Origin: Nonomuraea spiralis
Lineage (GTDB): Bacteria > Actinomycetota > Actinomycetes > Streptosporangiales > Streptosporangiaceae
DNA length: 64,000 nt
Direction of reading: 5' to 3'
Assembly: GCF_014648435.1 (NCBI RefSeq)
Contig: NZ_BMRC01000008.1
Span: forward strand, 186,001-250,000
Under the pieces are notes generated by a model. That model searched no databases, was not told the origin of the DNA, and saw only the letters and a list, made by a program, of their open reading frames with translations. Made by a program: the position numbers and the translations under genes. Every line of letters begins with the position of its first letter. The first letter of the stretch is position 1. This document shows, in pieces, positions 33,973-41,252 of this stretch.

Positions 33973-35583
33973 TCAGGCCACCTGCACCGTGATCGTGGGC
34001 CAGCCGCTGGCGCCGTCGGGCGCGGGCGGCGCCTGCCGCTCGGTCTGGGTACGCCCGGCCGCGTCGGTCGCCCGCGCCTCGATCGTGTGCGCCCCCGGCG
34101 TGGCGTCCCAGTCGAGCGCCCATTGCCGCCAGGTGTCCGGGCCGGGCACCGCGGCCAGCCGCGCCTGCCGCCACTCGCCGCCGTTGATCCGCACCTCGAC
34201 GGCGTCCACCCCGGTGTGCTGCGCCCACGCCACCCCGGCGATCGTGACGCGCCCCGCGGCCAGGGAGTCCCCCGCCTTCGGTACGTCGATGCGCGACTCG
34301 GTCTTGATCGGCCCCTTGGCGGCCCACCCGCGTGGCGTCCAGTACGCCTCGTCCTGGTCGAACCTGGTCACCTTGACGTCCACCACCCATTTGGTGGCCG
34401 ACACGTACCCGTACAGGCCGGGCACGACCTGGCGGACGGGGAAGCCGTGCTCGACGGGGAGCGCCTCGCCGTTCATCGCGATCGCGAAGAGCGCGTCACG
34501 GCCGTCCATCACCACGTCCACGGGGGTGCCGCAGGTGAAGCCGTCGGACGAGGTGGACAGGAGCATGTCGGCGTCCGGCCGCAGCCCGGCCCGGCGCAGC
34601 AGGTCGGGCATGCGTACGCCCAGCCAGCGGGCGTTGCCGACGTACGGGCCGCCCACCTCGTTGGAGACGCAGGTCAGGGTGATGTCGGCCTCGGTGAGTG
34701 GCAGGCGGAGCAGTTCCTCGTAGGTGAGCTCGACGGGCCGGTCCACCATGCCGTGGATGCGCAACGTCCAGGTTCGCGGATCCACCTGGGGGACGACGAG
34801 CGCCGTATCAACCCTATAGAAGTCCCGATTTTTCGTGATGAAGGGGGAAAGGCCGGGGATGCGGAAGTCCGTTCCGGGCGGGAGGGGTTTGGCGGGCGTC
34901 GCGGGCTTGGGCAGCGCCAGGTGCATCCGTGCCTCGTCGAGCGCTCGCCGCCCGCCGAGCTCCCGTCCCAGCGCGGCGGCCGCCCCGGCCACCACCACAC
35001 CGCCGGCCACCCCCGTGATCAGCCCCCGCCGGTCGAACCCACGCCCCGCGCCCCCGGCCCGCATCACAGGCGGTCGCCCCGCGACCCCCTCGCCCCCCTG
35101 CCTGAACGCCGGGACCGTGTCGTGGTCAGGTGCCGGACTCGGGCCGCCGGCGCGCCGGATCAGCCAGGCCAGCGCCGCCGCCCCGCAGACGACCCCCACC
35201 ACCGTCGGCAACACGTCCGCCGCCCGAGCACCCGGACGGGTGAGCACCGCGACGACCCCCACCACCCCGAACACGGCCAGCCCCGCGAACCCGTACGCGA
35301 GCCGCCGCCTGGCCAGCACCCCGATCACGGCCGCGATCCCGGCGAGCACCACCAGGACACCCCCGATGAGAACGGTCTTGTCGTTCTCCCCGAAGGTGTT
35401 GATCGCGAAGTCCTTGACCGGCGCCGGCGTCAGGTCGACCGCGGCGTCGCCCACCGCCACCACGGGAAAGGTCGCGGGCCCCGCGAACCCGGCGACGAGC
35501 TGCGCGATCCCGAGCGCCAGCGCGCCCGCCGTCAGCCCGGCCAGGGCACCCGCCCAGGCGGGCACCGAATCGTTCTTCTGCAC
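33973..35583 (-). CDS. Membrane-bound molybdopterin-dependent oxidoreductase (sulfite oxidase family)
   Basis: 536 residues from GTG 35583. Four hydrophobic segments fill residues 9-143. A further hydrophobic stretch after DRRGLITG (about 183-208) resembles a twin-arginine signal or anchor. The molybdopterin domain follows, with molybdenum ligand Cys in LTCVSNEVGGPYVG, and a C-terminal Mo-co dimerisation domain (about 430-536). It probably faces the outside and oxidises or reduces a small sulfur or sulfoxide compound; the substrate is unknown. It precedes the toxin gene by 118 bp on the same strand. Confidence 0.88.
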   Translation of the reverse strand: MQKNDSVPAWAGALAGLTAGALALGIAQLVAGFAGPATFPVVAVGDAAVDLTPAPVKDFAINTFGENDKTVLIGGVLVVLAGIAAVIGVLARRRLAYGFAGLAVFGVVGVVAVLTRPGARAADVLPTVVGVVCGAAALAWLIRRAGGPSPAPDHDTVPAFRQGGEGVAGRPPVMRAGGAGRGFDRRGLITGVAGGVVVAGAAAALGRELGGRRALDEARMHLALPKPATPAKPLPPGTDFRIPGLSPFITKNRDFYRVDTALVVPQVDPRTWTLRIHGMVDRPVELTYEELLRLPLTEADITLTCVSNEVGGPYVGNARWLGVRMPDLLRRAGLRPDADMLLSTSSDGFTCGTPVDVVMDGRDALFAIAMNGEALPVEHGFPVRQVVPGLYGYVSATKWVVDVKVTRFDQDEAYWTPRGWAAKGPIKTESRIDVPKAGDSLAAGRVTIAGVAWAQHTGVDAVEVRINGGEWRQARLAAVPGPDTWRQWALDWDATPGAHTIEARATDAAGRTQTERQAPPAPDGASGWPTITVQVA

Positions 35584-35629
35584 GGTACGACGTTACGTCG
35601 CCGACCGCGACGAGGTTCTTACGCGGTGG

Positions 35630-36220
35630 TTACGAGCCCAGCATGTCGCGCACGATCGGCGCCAGCGCGCGGAAGGCGCGGCCCCGGTGGCTGATGGCGT
35701 CCTTCTCGTCGGGGGACAACTCGGCGGTGGTGCGGTGCTGGCCGAGCGGCACCAGGATCGGGTCGTAGCCGAAGCCGTTGGTGCCCCGCGGCGTGGTGAC
35801 GAGGTGGCCGGGCAGCGTGCCCTCCACCACCCGGTGCTCGCCCGTGGGCAGCGCGAGCGCGGCGGCGCAGGCGAAGTGCGCCGCCAACTTCTCGGCCGGC
35901 ACGTCGGACACCTGCGCGAGCAGCAGATCGAGGTTGGCCTGGTCGTCGCCGTGGCGCCCCGACCAGCGGGCCGAGAAGACGCCGGGCATGCCGTTGAGCA
36001 CGTCGACGCAGAGCCCGGAGTCGTCGGCCACGGCGGGCAGCCCCGAGCCCTTGGCGACGGCATGGGCCTTGAGCAGCGCGTTCTCCTCGAAGGTGACGCC
36101 GGTCTCGGCGACCTCGCCGATCTCGGGGAACTCCTCCAGCCCGACGATCTCGAACCCGGCGAGGATGCGCCGCAGCTCCGCGATCTTGCCCGGGTTGCGG
36201 GTGGCCAGCACGATCCTCAT
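35630..36220 (-). CDS. rdgB: Non-canonical purine NTP pyrophosphatase (RdgB/HAM1)
   Basis: 196 residues from ATG 36220, overlapping the rph stop (ATGA). It hydrolyses dITP, XTP and related nucleotides to monophosphates and so keeps them out of DNA. N-terminal VLATRNPGKIAELR binds nucleotide; TFEENALLKA, VADDSGLCVDVLNG and TNGFGYDPILVP are family motifs. The order rph-rdgB is conserved in actinobacteria. Confidence 0.96.
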   Translation of the reverse strand: MRIVLATRNPGKIAELRRILAGFEIVGLEEFPEIGEVAETGVTFEENALLKAHAVAKGSGLPAVADDSGLCVDVLNGMPGVFSARWSGRHGDDQANLDLLLAQVSDVPAEKLAAHFACAAALALPTGEHRVVEGTLPGHLVTTPRGTNGFGYDPILVPLGQHRTTAELSPDEKDAISHRGRAFRALAPIVRDMLGS

Positions 36221-36936
36221 GCGCCCAGCGCCTCCTGCTGGATCAGCTTGAGCTCCTCGCACCCGGCGGCGGCCAGGTCGAGGAGCTGGTCGAGGGCCGC
36301 CCGGTCGAAGGGCACGCCCTCGGCGGTGCCCTGCACCTCGACGAAGGAGCCCTCGCCGGTCATCACGACGTTCATGTCGGTCTCGGCGGCGACGTCTTCG
36401 GTGTAGCACAGGTCGAGCATGGGCACCGAGCCGACGACCCCGACGGACACGGCCGCGACCGAGCCGATCAGCGGGTCTCCGGGGCACATCTTGCGGGCCT
36501 TCATCCACGCGACCGCGTCGGCGAGCGCGACGTACGCGCCGGTGATCGCGGCGGTCCTGGTGCCGCCGTCGGCCTGAAGGACGTCGCAGTCGATCAGAAT
36601 GGAGTTTTCGCCCAGCGCCTTGTAATCGACGCACGCGCGCAATGATCTTCCGATCAGCCGGGAGATCTCATGGGTGCGCCCGCCGATTTTGCCGCGGACC
36701 GATTCACGATCGTTACGGGTATTGGTCGCGCGCGGAAGCATCGCGTATTCGGCCGTAACCCAGCCCTGCCCGCTGCCCCTGCGCCAGCGCGGCACGCTGT
36801 CCTGCACCGACGCCGCGCACAACACCCTCGTGCCGCCGAACTCGACCAGCACCGAACCTTCGGCGTGCGCCAGCCATCGCCGGGTGATGGTGATGGGGCG
36901 TAGCTGGTCGGGGTTGCGGCCATCCTGTCGGGACAT
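36217..36936 (-). CDS. rph: Ribonuclease PH
   Basis: 239 residues from ATG 36936. A phosphorolytic 3'-5' exonuclease that trims tRNA 3' ends. Diagnostic parts: GSVLVEFGGTRVLCAASV, GQGWVTAEYAMLPRAT, RESVRGKIGGRTHEISRLIGRSLR and DVLQADGGTRTAAITG. It overlaps rdgB downstream. The divergent MFS gene begins 68 bp away. Confidence 0.97.
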   Translation of the reverse strand: MSRQDGRNPDQLRPITITRRWLAHAEGSVLVEFGGTRVLCAASVQDSVPRWRRGSGQGWVTAEYAMLPRATNTRNDRESVRGKIGGRTHEISRLIGRSLRACVDYKALGENSILIDCDVLQADGGTRTAAITGAYVALADAVAWMKARKMCPGDPLIGSVAAVSVGVVGSVPMLDLCYTEDVAAETDMNVVMTGEGSFVEVQGTAEGVPFDRAALDQLLDLAAAGCEELKLIQQEALGA

Positions 36937-36976
36937 GCAGTTCACCCTATCTCCGCGCCACGACACTCTTGACCAA

Positions 36977-36991
36977 ATGTGTCCGACACAT
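36977..36991. promoter_or_regulatory. Perfect 15-bp palindrome between rph and the MFS gene
   Basis: ATGTGTC-C-GACACAT has 7-bp arms around one base, centred at 36984. It lies just after TTGACC (36969-36974) and 14 bp before the proposed MFS start. It is a candidate operator, probably for a regulator of the MFS gene. No regulator gene is adjacent. Confidence 0.6.
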
Positions 36992-37004
36992 GGATCCTTA
37001 CGCA

Positions 37005-38243
37005 ATGACAACGGGGGTGTTGCGAAACCCTGACTTCCTCCGGTTCCTGACTTCGCACGTGGGGAACGAACTGGGAGCGAATATCTCGCGCGTGGCCCTC
37101 CCGCTGGTGGCGGTCGTCGCCCTGCATGCGGGCCCTGCCCAGGTGGCTCTGCTGTCCGCGCTGCAGACCGCCGCGTTCCTGTTGCTCGGCCTGCCCGCGG
37201 GGGTGTGGGTCGACCGCATGCGACGGCGCCGGGTGATGGTGGTCTCCGACCTGGCCAGGTTCGTGCTGCTGGCGAGCATTCCGCTGGCGGCGCACCTGGG
37301 TGTGCTGTCGATCGGGATGATGTTCACGGTCGCCTTCCTGGCCGGTGTGGCGCAGGTGTTCAACGACGTGGCCGACCAGACGTACCTGCCCAACCTGGTG
37401 AGCACGCCGCAACTCGGCGACGGCAACTCCAAGCTGGAGGTGGTGCGCTCCGGCGGCTTCCTGGCCGGTCCCGGCATCGGGGGCGCGCTGGTGCAGCTCC
37501 TCGGCGCGCCGCGCACGATGCTCGCGACCGCGCTGGGCGCGCTGGCGTCGGCGGTGTTCCTCAGCTCGATCAGAACGCCCGACAAGCCGCCCGCCGCGGG
37601 CGTGCGCGAGCCGCTGCTGCGCGGCATCGGCGCGGGGCTGCGGTACGTGTGGCGCGACCGACTGATGCGCATGTTCGCCGCGGCGTCGATCGCGGCGAAC
37701 GTCACGGTCGGCGCCGTGCTCGGCCTGTCGGTGTTGTTCCTGGCCGAGGACGTCGGGCTGCCGCCCGGACTCATCGGCGTGCTGCTGATGTCCGGCGGGT
37801 TCGGCGGCGTGGCCGCGGGCCTGCTCGGCGGCGTGCTGTCGAGGAGGATCGGCACGGCCAGGATGACGTGGCTCTCCCTCACCGTGCCGGCGCCCTTCGC
37901 CCTGCTGCTGCCGATGACGCAGGCCGACTGGCGGGTGGCGTTCTTCGCGATCACCTCGATCGCGTTGTCGTGGAGCTCGGCGCTGAGCACCGTCGGCCTG
38001 ATCACCTACCGGCAGACGACGGTCCCCGAGCATCTGCTGGGCCGGGTCAACGCCTCGTTCAGATCGTTCATGTGGGGCTCGATCCCGCTGGGCGCGCTGC
38101 TCGGCGGGGTCGTCGCCCAGGAGATCGGCGTGCGGACGGCCTTATGGGTGTTCATGATCGGGCGGCTCGTGTCGTTCGTGCCGTTGTTGTTCTCGCCGCT
38201 GCCGTGGTTACGCGACTTCGACGAGGCTCAGGCCAAGTCGTAG
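37005..38243 (+). CDS. MFS transporter (12-TM, enterobactin-exporter/macrolide-efflux-like)
   Basis: 412 residues from ATG 37005; ATG 36990 and TTG 36969 are also in frame, so the start is uncertain. Twelve hydrophobic segments are visible, with the loop motif GVWVDRMRRRRVMVVSDLAR between segments 2 and 3. The sequence type (LRNPDFLRFLTSHVGNELG, GSIPLGALLGG) is that of EntS/MefA-like exporters. Substrate unknown. The gene is an insertion in an otherwise conserved block, between rph and the Rv1339-like gene. Its 3' end overlaps the convergent metallo-hydrolase gene by 16 bp. Confidence 0.88.
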   Translation: MTTGVLRNPDFLRFLTSHVGNELGANISRVALPLVAVVALHAGPAQVALLSALQTAAFLLLGLPAGVWVDRMRRRRVMVVSDLARFVLLASIPLAAHLGVLSIGMMFTVAFLAGVAQVFNDVADQTYLPNLVSTPQLGDGNSKLEVVRSGGFLAGPGIGGALVQLLGAPRTMLATALGALASAVFLSSIRTPDKPPAAGVREPLLRGIGAGLRYVWRDRLMRMFAAASIAANVTVGAVLGLSVLFLAEDVGLPPGLIGVLLMSGGFGGVAAGLLGGVLSRRIGTARMTWLSLTVPAPFALLLPMTQADWRVAFFAITSIALSWSSALSTVGLITYRQTTVPEHLLGRVNASFRSFMWGSIPLGALLGGVVAQEIGVRTALWVFMIGRLVSFVPLLFSPLPWLRDFDEAQAKS

Positions 38244-38980
38244 ACCGCGCCGCTGCGCGCCAGCTCGACCGGCCCGTCGTAGCCGCCTCTGGAGGCGTCC
38301 TCCAGGACCCTGGCGTTGTCGTTCCACGGGACGAGGTGGGTGAGCACCAGCCGTCCCGCGCTCGCCTTGGCCGCGTGCTCGGCCGCCTGGCGACCGGTCA
38401 GGTGCAGGTCGGGCGGCAGGTCGGGGCCCTCGACGAACGACGCCTCGCACAGCAGCAGGTCGGCCCCCGCCGCCAGCTTGACCAACTCGGCCGACTCCCC
38501 GGTGTCCCCCGAGTACGCCATGCACACGTCGTCGCTGGCCACCCGGAACCCGTACGCCTCGACCGGATGGTTGACCAGGCCGGCCGTGACGGTGAACGGC
38601 CCCACCTCGAACGACCCCGGCGACAGCGGCGTGAAGGCGAAGGCGGTCTCCAGCCCGGGCTCCTCCGGCATCCCGTACGCGGCCGCGAGCCGGGCGGCGG
38701 CCCCCTCGGGCGCGAAGACGGGCACGAGCGGATAGGGCGCGTCGGGCCCGTACGTCCGGGCGACGTGGTAGCCGCAGATGTCGAGGCAATGGTCGGCGTG
38801 CAGGTGGGACAGGCAGATGGCGTCCACGTCGTAGAGGCCGATGTGGCGCTGGAGCGCGCCGAGCGACCCGTTGCCGAGGTCGAGCAGCATCCTGAACCCC
38901 TCGGCCTCGACGAGGTAGCAGGACGCGGGGCTGTCGGGGCCGGGGTAGCTGCCCGAGCATCCGACGATGGTCACCTTCAT
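38228..38980 (-). CDS. Metallo-beta-lactamase-fold hydrolase, Rv1339-like (probable cyclic nucleotide phosphodiesterase)
   Basis: 250 residues from ATG 38980, overlapping murI by 4 bp. The metal-binding motif is SHLHADHCLD; further ligands are His in GLVNHPVEAYG, Asp in YSGDTGES and His in LTHLVPWND. The position next to murI and the sequence style match M. tuberculosis Rv1339, reported as an atypical class II cAMP phosphodiesterase. The same activity is plausible here but not proven by the sequence. It shares 16 bp with the end of the convergent MFS gene. Confidence 0.87.
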   Translation of the reverse strand: MKVTIVGCSGSYPGPDSPASCYLVEAEGFRMLLDLGNGSLGALQRHIGLYDVDAICLSHLHADHCLDICGYHVARTYGPDAPYPLVPVFAPEGAAARLAAAYGMPEEPGLETAFAFTPLSPGSFEVGPFTVTAGLVNHPVEAYGFRVASDDVCMAYSGDTGESAELVKLAAGADLLLCEASFVEGPDLPPDLHLTGRQAAEHAAKASAGRLVLTHLVPWNDNARVLEDASRGGYDGPVELARSGAVYDLA

Positions 38981-39801
38981 GTGGGCCTCCCGCTAAAGGT
39001 AGTACCCCCCACTGGTGCGACTTCGACCACATCGATCTCCGGGCCCAGGAATCGCCTGCCGAGGCGGGCGAAGAGCTCGGTGTCGCCGGTGGCGCGGAAG
39101 CGGTGCCGGGGGGTGGCCTCGCCTCCCGCCGCCAGTCCGTGGTCGTGCAGGATCCGGTAGACGTCCTTGGCCGTCTCGTCGGCGCTGGAGACCAGCGTGA
39201 CCCCGTCGCCGACGACGTAGGAGATCGCGCCGGTGAGCAGCGGGTAGTGGGTGCAGCCGAGGATGAGTGTGTCGCAGCCGGCGTCCCTGATGGGCTCCAG
39301 GTACTCGCGCAGCACGTCGATGAGCTCCTTGCTCATCGTCTCGCCGCGCTCGACGTACTCCACCAGGCGGGGGGCGGCCACGCCGGTGAGCTGCACGTCG
39401 GGGGCCGCGGTGAAGGCGTCGTGGTAGGCCAGCGACTCGATCGTGGCCCGAGTGGCGATCACGCCGACCCGGCCGGTGCGGGTGGCGCGCACGGCCCGCC
39501 TGGTGGCGGGCTGGATGACCTCGACGACCGGTACGTCGTAGCGTTCGCGCGCGTCGCGCAGCACGGCGGCGCTGGCGCTGTTGCAGGCGATGACGAGCAT
39601 CTTGACGTCCTGGCCGACGAGGTGGTCCATCACCTCAAGGGCGTAGGCGCGCAGCTCGGCGATGGACTTCGGCCCGTACGGCTGGCGCGCCGTGTCGGCC
39701 ACGTACGTGATCGCCTCGTTCGGCAGCTGGTCGATGATCGCGCGGGCGACCGTCAGGCCGCCGACCCCGCTGTCGAAGATCCCAATACTCGCGTCCGGCA
39801 C
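38977..39801 (-). CDS. murI: Glutamate racemase
   Basis: 274 residues from GTG 39801. It supplies D-glutamate for peptidoglycan. Two catalytic cysteines are seen: Cys73 in VIACNSASA and a second in LILGCTHYPLL, plus the N-terminal IGIFDSGVGGLTV. The metallo-hydrolase starts within its stop. Part of the block conserved with M. tuberculosis (murI = Rv1338). Confidence 0.97.
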   Translation of the reverse strand: MPDASIGIFDSGVGGLTVARAIIDQLPNEAITYVADTARQPYGPKSIAELRAYALEVMDHLVGQDVKMLVIACNSASAAVLRDARERYDVPVVEVIQPATRRAVRATRTGRVGVIATRATIESLAYHDAFTAAPDVQLTGVAAPRLVEYVERGETMSKELIDVLREYLEPIRDAGCDTLILGCTHYPLLTGAISYVVGDGVTLVSSADETAKDVYRILHDHGLAAGGEATPRHRFRATGDTELFARLGRRFLGPEIDVVEVAPVGGTTFSGRPT

Positions 39802-39890
39802 GTTCTAGAGGGTAGGCGACCTGCGCGATCAACACTGCGTAAGAATGCTCACACCTGGTGAAGGCGGGACTGTTGTGTTGCTCACACCAG

Positions 39891-39929
39891 CCCTGCCGAT
39901 CGACCCTGCCGATCAGCCCCTGCCGACCC
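39891..39929. repeat. Three 13-bp tandem copies across the end of the thioesterase gene
   Basis: Units at 39891-39903, 39904-39916 and 39917-39929 share CCTGCCGA. The thioesterase stop codon is at 39913-39915, so copies 2 and 3 span the coding end and copy 1 lies beyond it. This is the same kind of arrangement as at 2855-2932. Confidence 0.75.
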
Positions 39930-40704
39930 TGGCGAGCTGGCGTGACTGGGCGACCAGGCGGCCCGCGGAGTCCCACACCTCGACCTCTTCGTCGAACCAG
40001 CCGTCCGAGATGAGGCGGCCGCCGCCGATCAGGGTGAGCCAGCCGGGGGCGGGCAGGGCGCGCAGGTGCCAGGTGAGGTCTACGGTGGGCGCCCATCCAC
40101 GGGCGCCGGCGGAGAACACCACCGGCGGCAGCACGTCCACGGCCAGCGCCAGCACGTACGGGTCGGCGTCCTGCGGCTCGGCCATCCGGAAGTACGCCCG
40201 GGACTCCGGCCGGCCCGTCGGCCCGCCGGTCAGCCACGCGATGGTGGGCGGGTCGAAGCGCAGGTCGAGCTGGGCGTTGAGGGTCATGTTGTTCTCGGGC
40301 TTGGGGTCGGGGAGCTTGACGCACTCCTCGACCGGCGGCATCACGACCGAGGGCGCGTCGGTGTAGACGGGGTCGGCGCCGGCCAGAGTGGCGGTGGTGA
40401 TCAGGCTCTCGATCTGCGGCACGCCGTCCTGGACCAGCGTGGCCCTGGCGAACGCGGCCGTCCGGCCCGCCTTGAGCTGCTCCACCCTGACCTGGGCGGG
40501 CCCGGGGACCGGCGACCTGAGGAACTGCGAGGTGGTGCTCACCGGGTGCTCGAACGGCGAGGCGTCCACCGCGGCGCGCAGGACCACGGCCATCAGGTAG
40601 CCGCCGTTGAGCGGGGCGCCGATGCAGTATCCGGGGTCGAGGCACACGTCGTAGGTGGTCTCGTCGATCCGGATCGCCTGTGTGGCCTCGTCGAACTTGG
40701 TCAT
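39913..40704 (-). CDS. Acyl-CoA thioesterase family protein (TesB-like double hotdog)
   Basis: 263 residues from ATG 40704, with AGGGCGGG just upstream; GTG 40719 is an in-frame alternative. Two hotdog halves are recognisable: the first with GAPLNGGYLMAVVLRAA and TSQFLRSPVPGPAQVRVE, the second with DVLPPVVFSAGARGW, TVDLTWHLRA and SDGWFDEEVEVWDSAGRLVAQSRQL. The ending matches the usual thioesterase C-terminus. It would hydrolyse acyl-CoA; chain preference is unknown. It replaces the rhomboid gene found at this place in mycobacteria. Confidence 0.88.
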   Translation of the reverse strand: MTKFDEATQAIRIDETTYDVCLDPGYCIGAPLNGGYLMAVVLRAAVDASPFEHPVSTTSQFLRSPVPGPAQVRVEQLKAGRTAAFARATLVQDGVPQIESLITTATLAGADPVYTDAPSVVMPPVEECVKLPDPKPENNMTLNAQLDLRFDPPTIAWLTGGPTGRPESRAYFRMAEPQDADPYVLALAVDVLPPVVFSAGARGWAPTVDLTWHLRALPAPGWLTLIGGGRLISDGWFDEEVEVWDSAGRLVAQSRQLARVGRG

Positions 40705-40840
40705 CCCGCCCTGCCTCACCTTACGGAACTATATTCTAGTAGTCCCCCCACTTTACGCGGGGCTGCGCCGTTCGCACCACGCCGTTCCGGTATCAGCGCG
40801 CCTACCTGCGGAAACGTCCTCCGGATGGAACAGTTCGATC

Positions 40841-41167
40841 ATGGCAAGCGTCGCCGAACTCATCGGCCAGTCGGTGTGGGACTTCAACGGGGTGTGGGTC
40901 GGTCACGTCGTCGACATCCGCGTCCAGAAGCACAAGGGCGAGCTCCAGCAGAGCCACACGGTCTACGGGCTGGTCGTCTCGGGACGGCGCGCGCCGGTCC
41001 TGCTCGGGCTCACGCGCGACCGCCAGGGCCGCTCCCCCTGGCTGTCCAGGACGCTGGCGCGGACGGTGTACGCCGGTTGCACGTTCGTGCCGTGGGCCTG
41101 CGTGTCAGAGTGGACAACTGGCGAAGTTCACCTCGATGTGCTGAAAAAAGAGCTAAACAGGGTCTAA
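40841..41167 (+). CDS. PRC-barrel domain protein
   Basis: 108 residues from ATG 40841. A single PRC-barrel: LIGQSVWDFNGVWVGHVVDIRV, then a strand-rich part (YGLVVSGRRAPVLLGL) and a short C-terminal tail EVHLDVLKKELN. Such small cytoplasmic barrels bind RNA or protein partners; the role here is unknown. It precedes the DUF3352 gene by 85 bp on the same strand. Confidence 0.8.
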   Translation: MASVAELIGQSVWDFNGVWVGHVVDIRVQKHKGELQQSHTVYGLVVSGRRAPVLLGLTRDRQGRSPWLSRTLARTVYAGCTFVPWACVSEWTTGEVHLDVLKKELNRV

Positions 41168-41252
41168 TTTCGTCTTCAGCACATTGCAAGCGGCCATCTA
41201 GCAACATCAGCTACCTTCTCTGTGGTCAAAAGTCCACATTGTGAGTTGAGTG

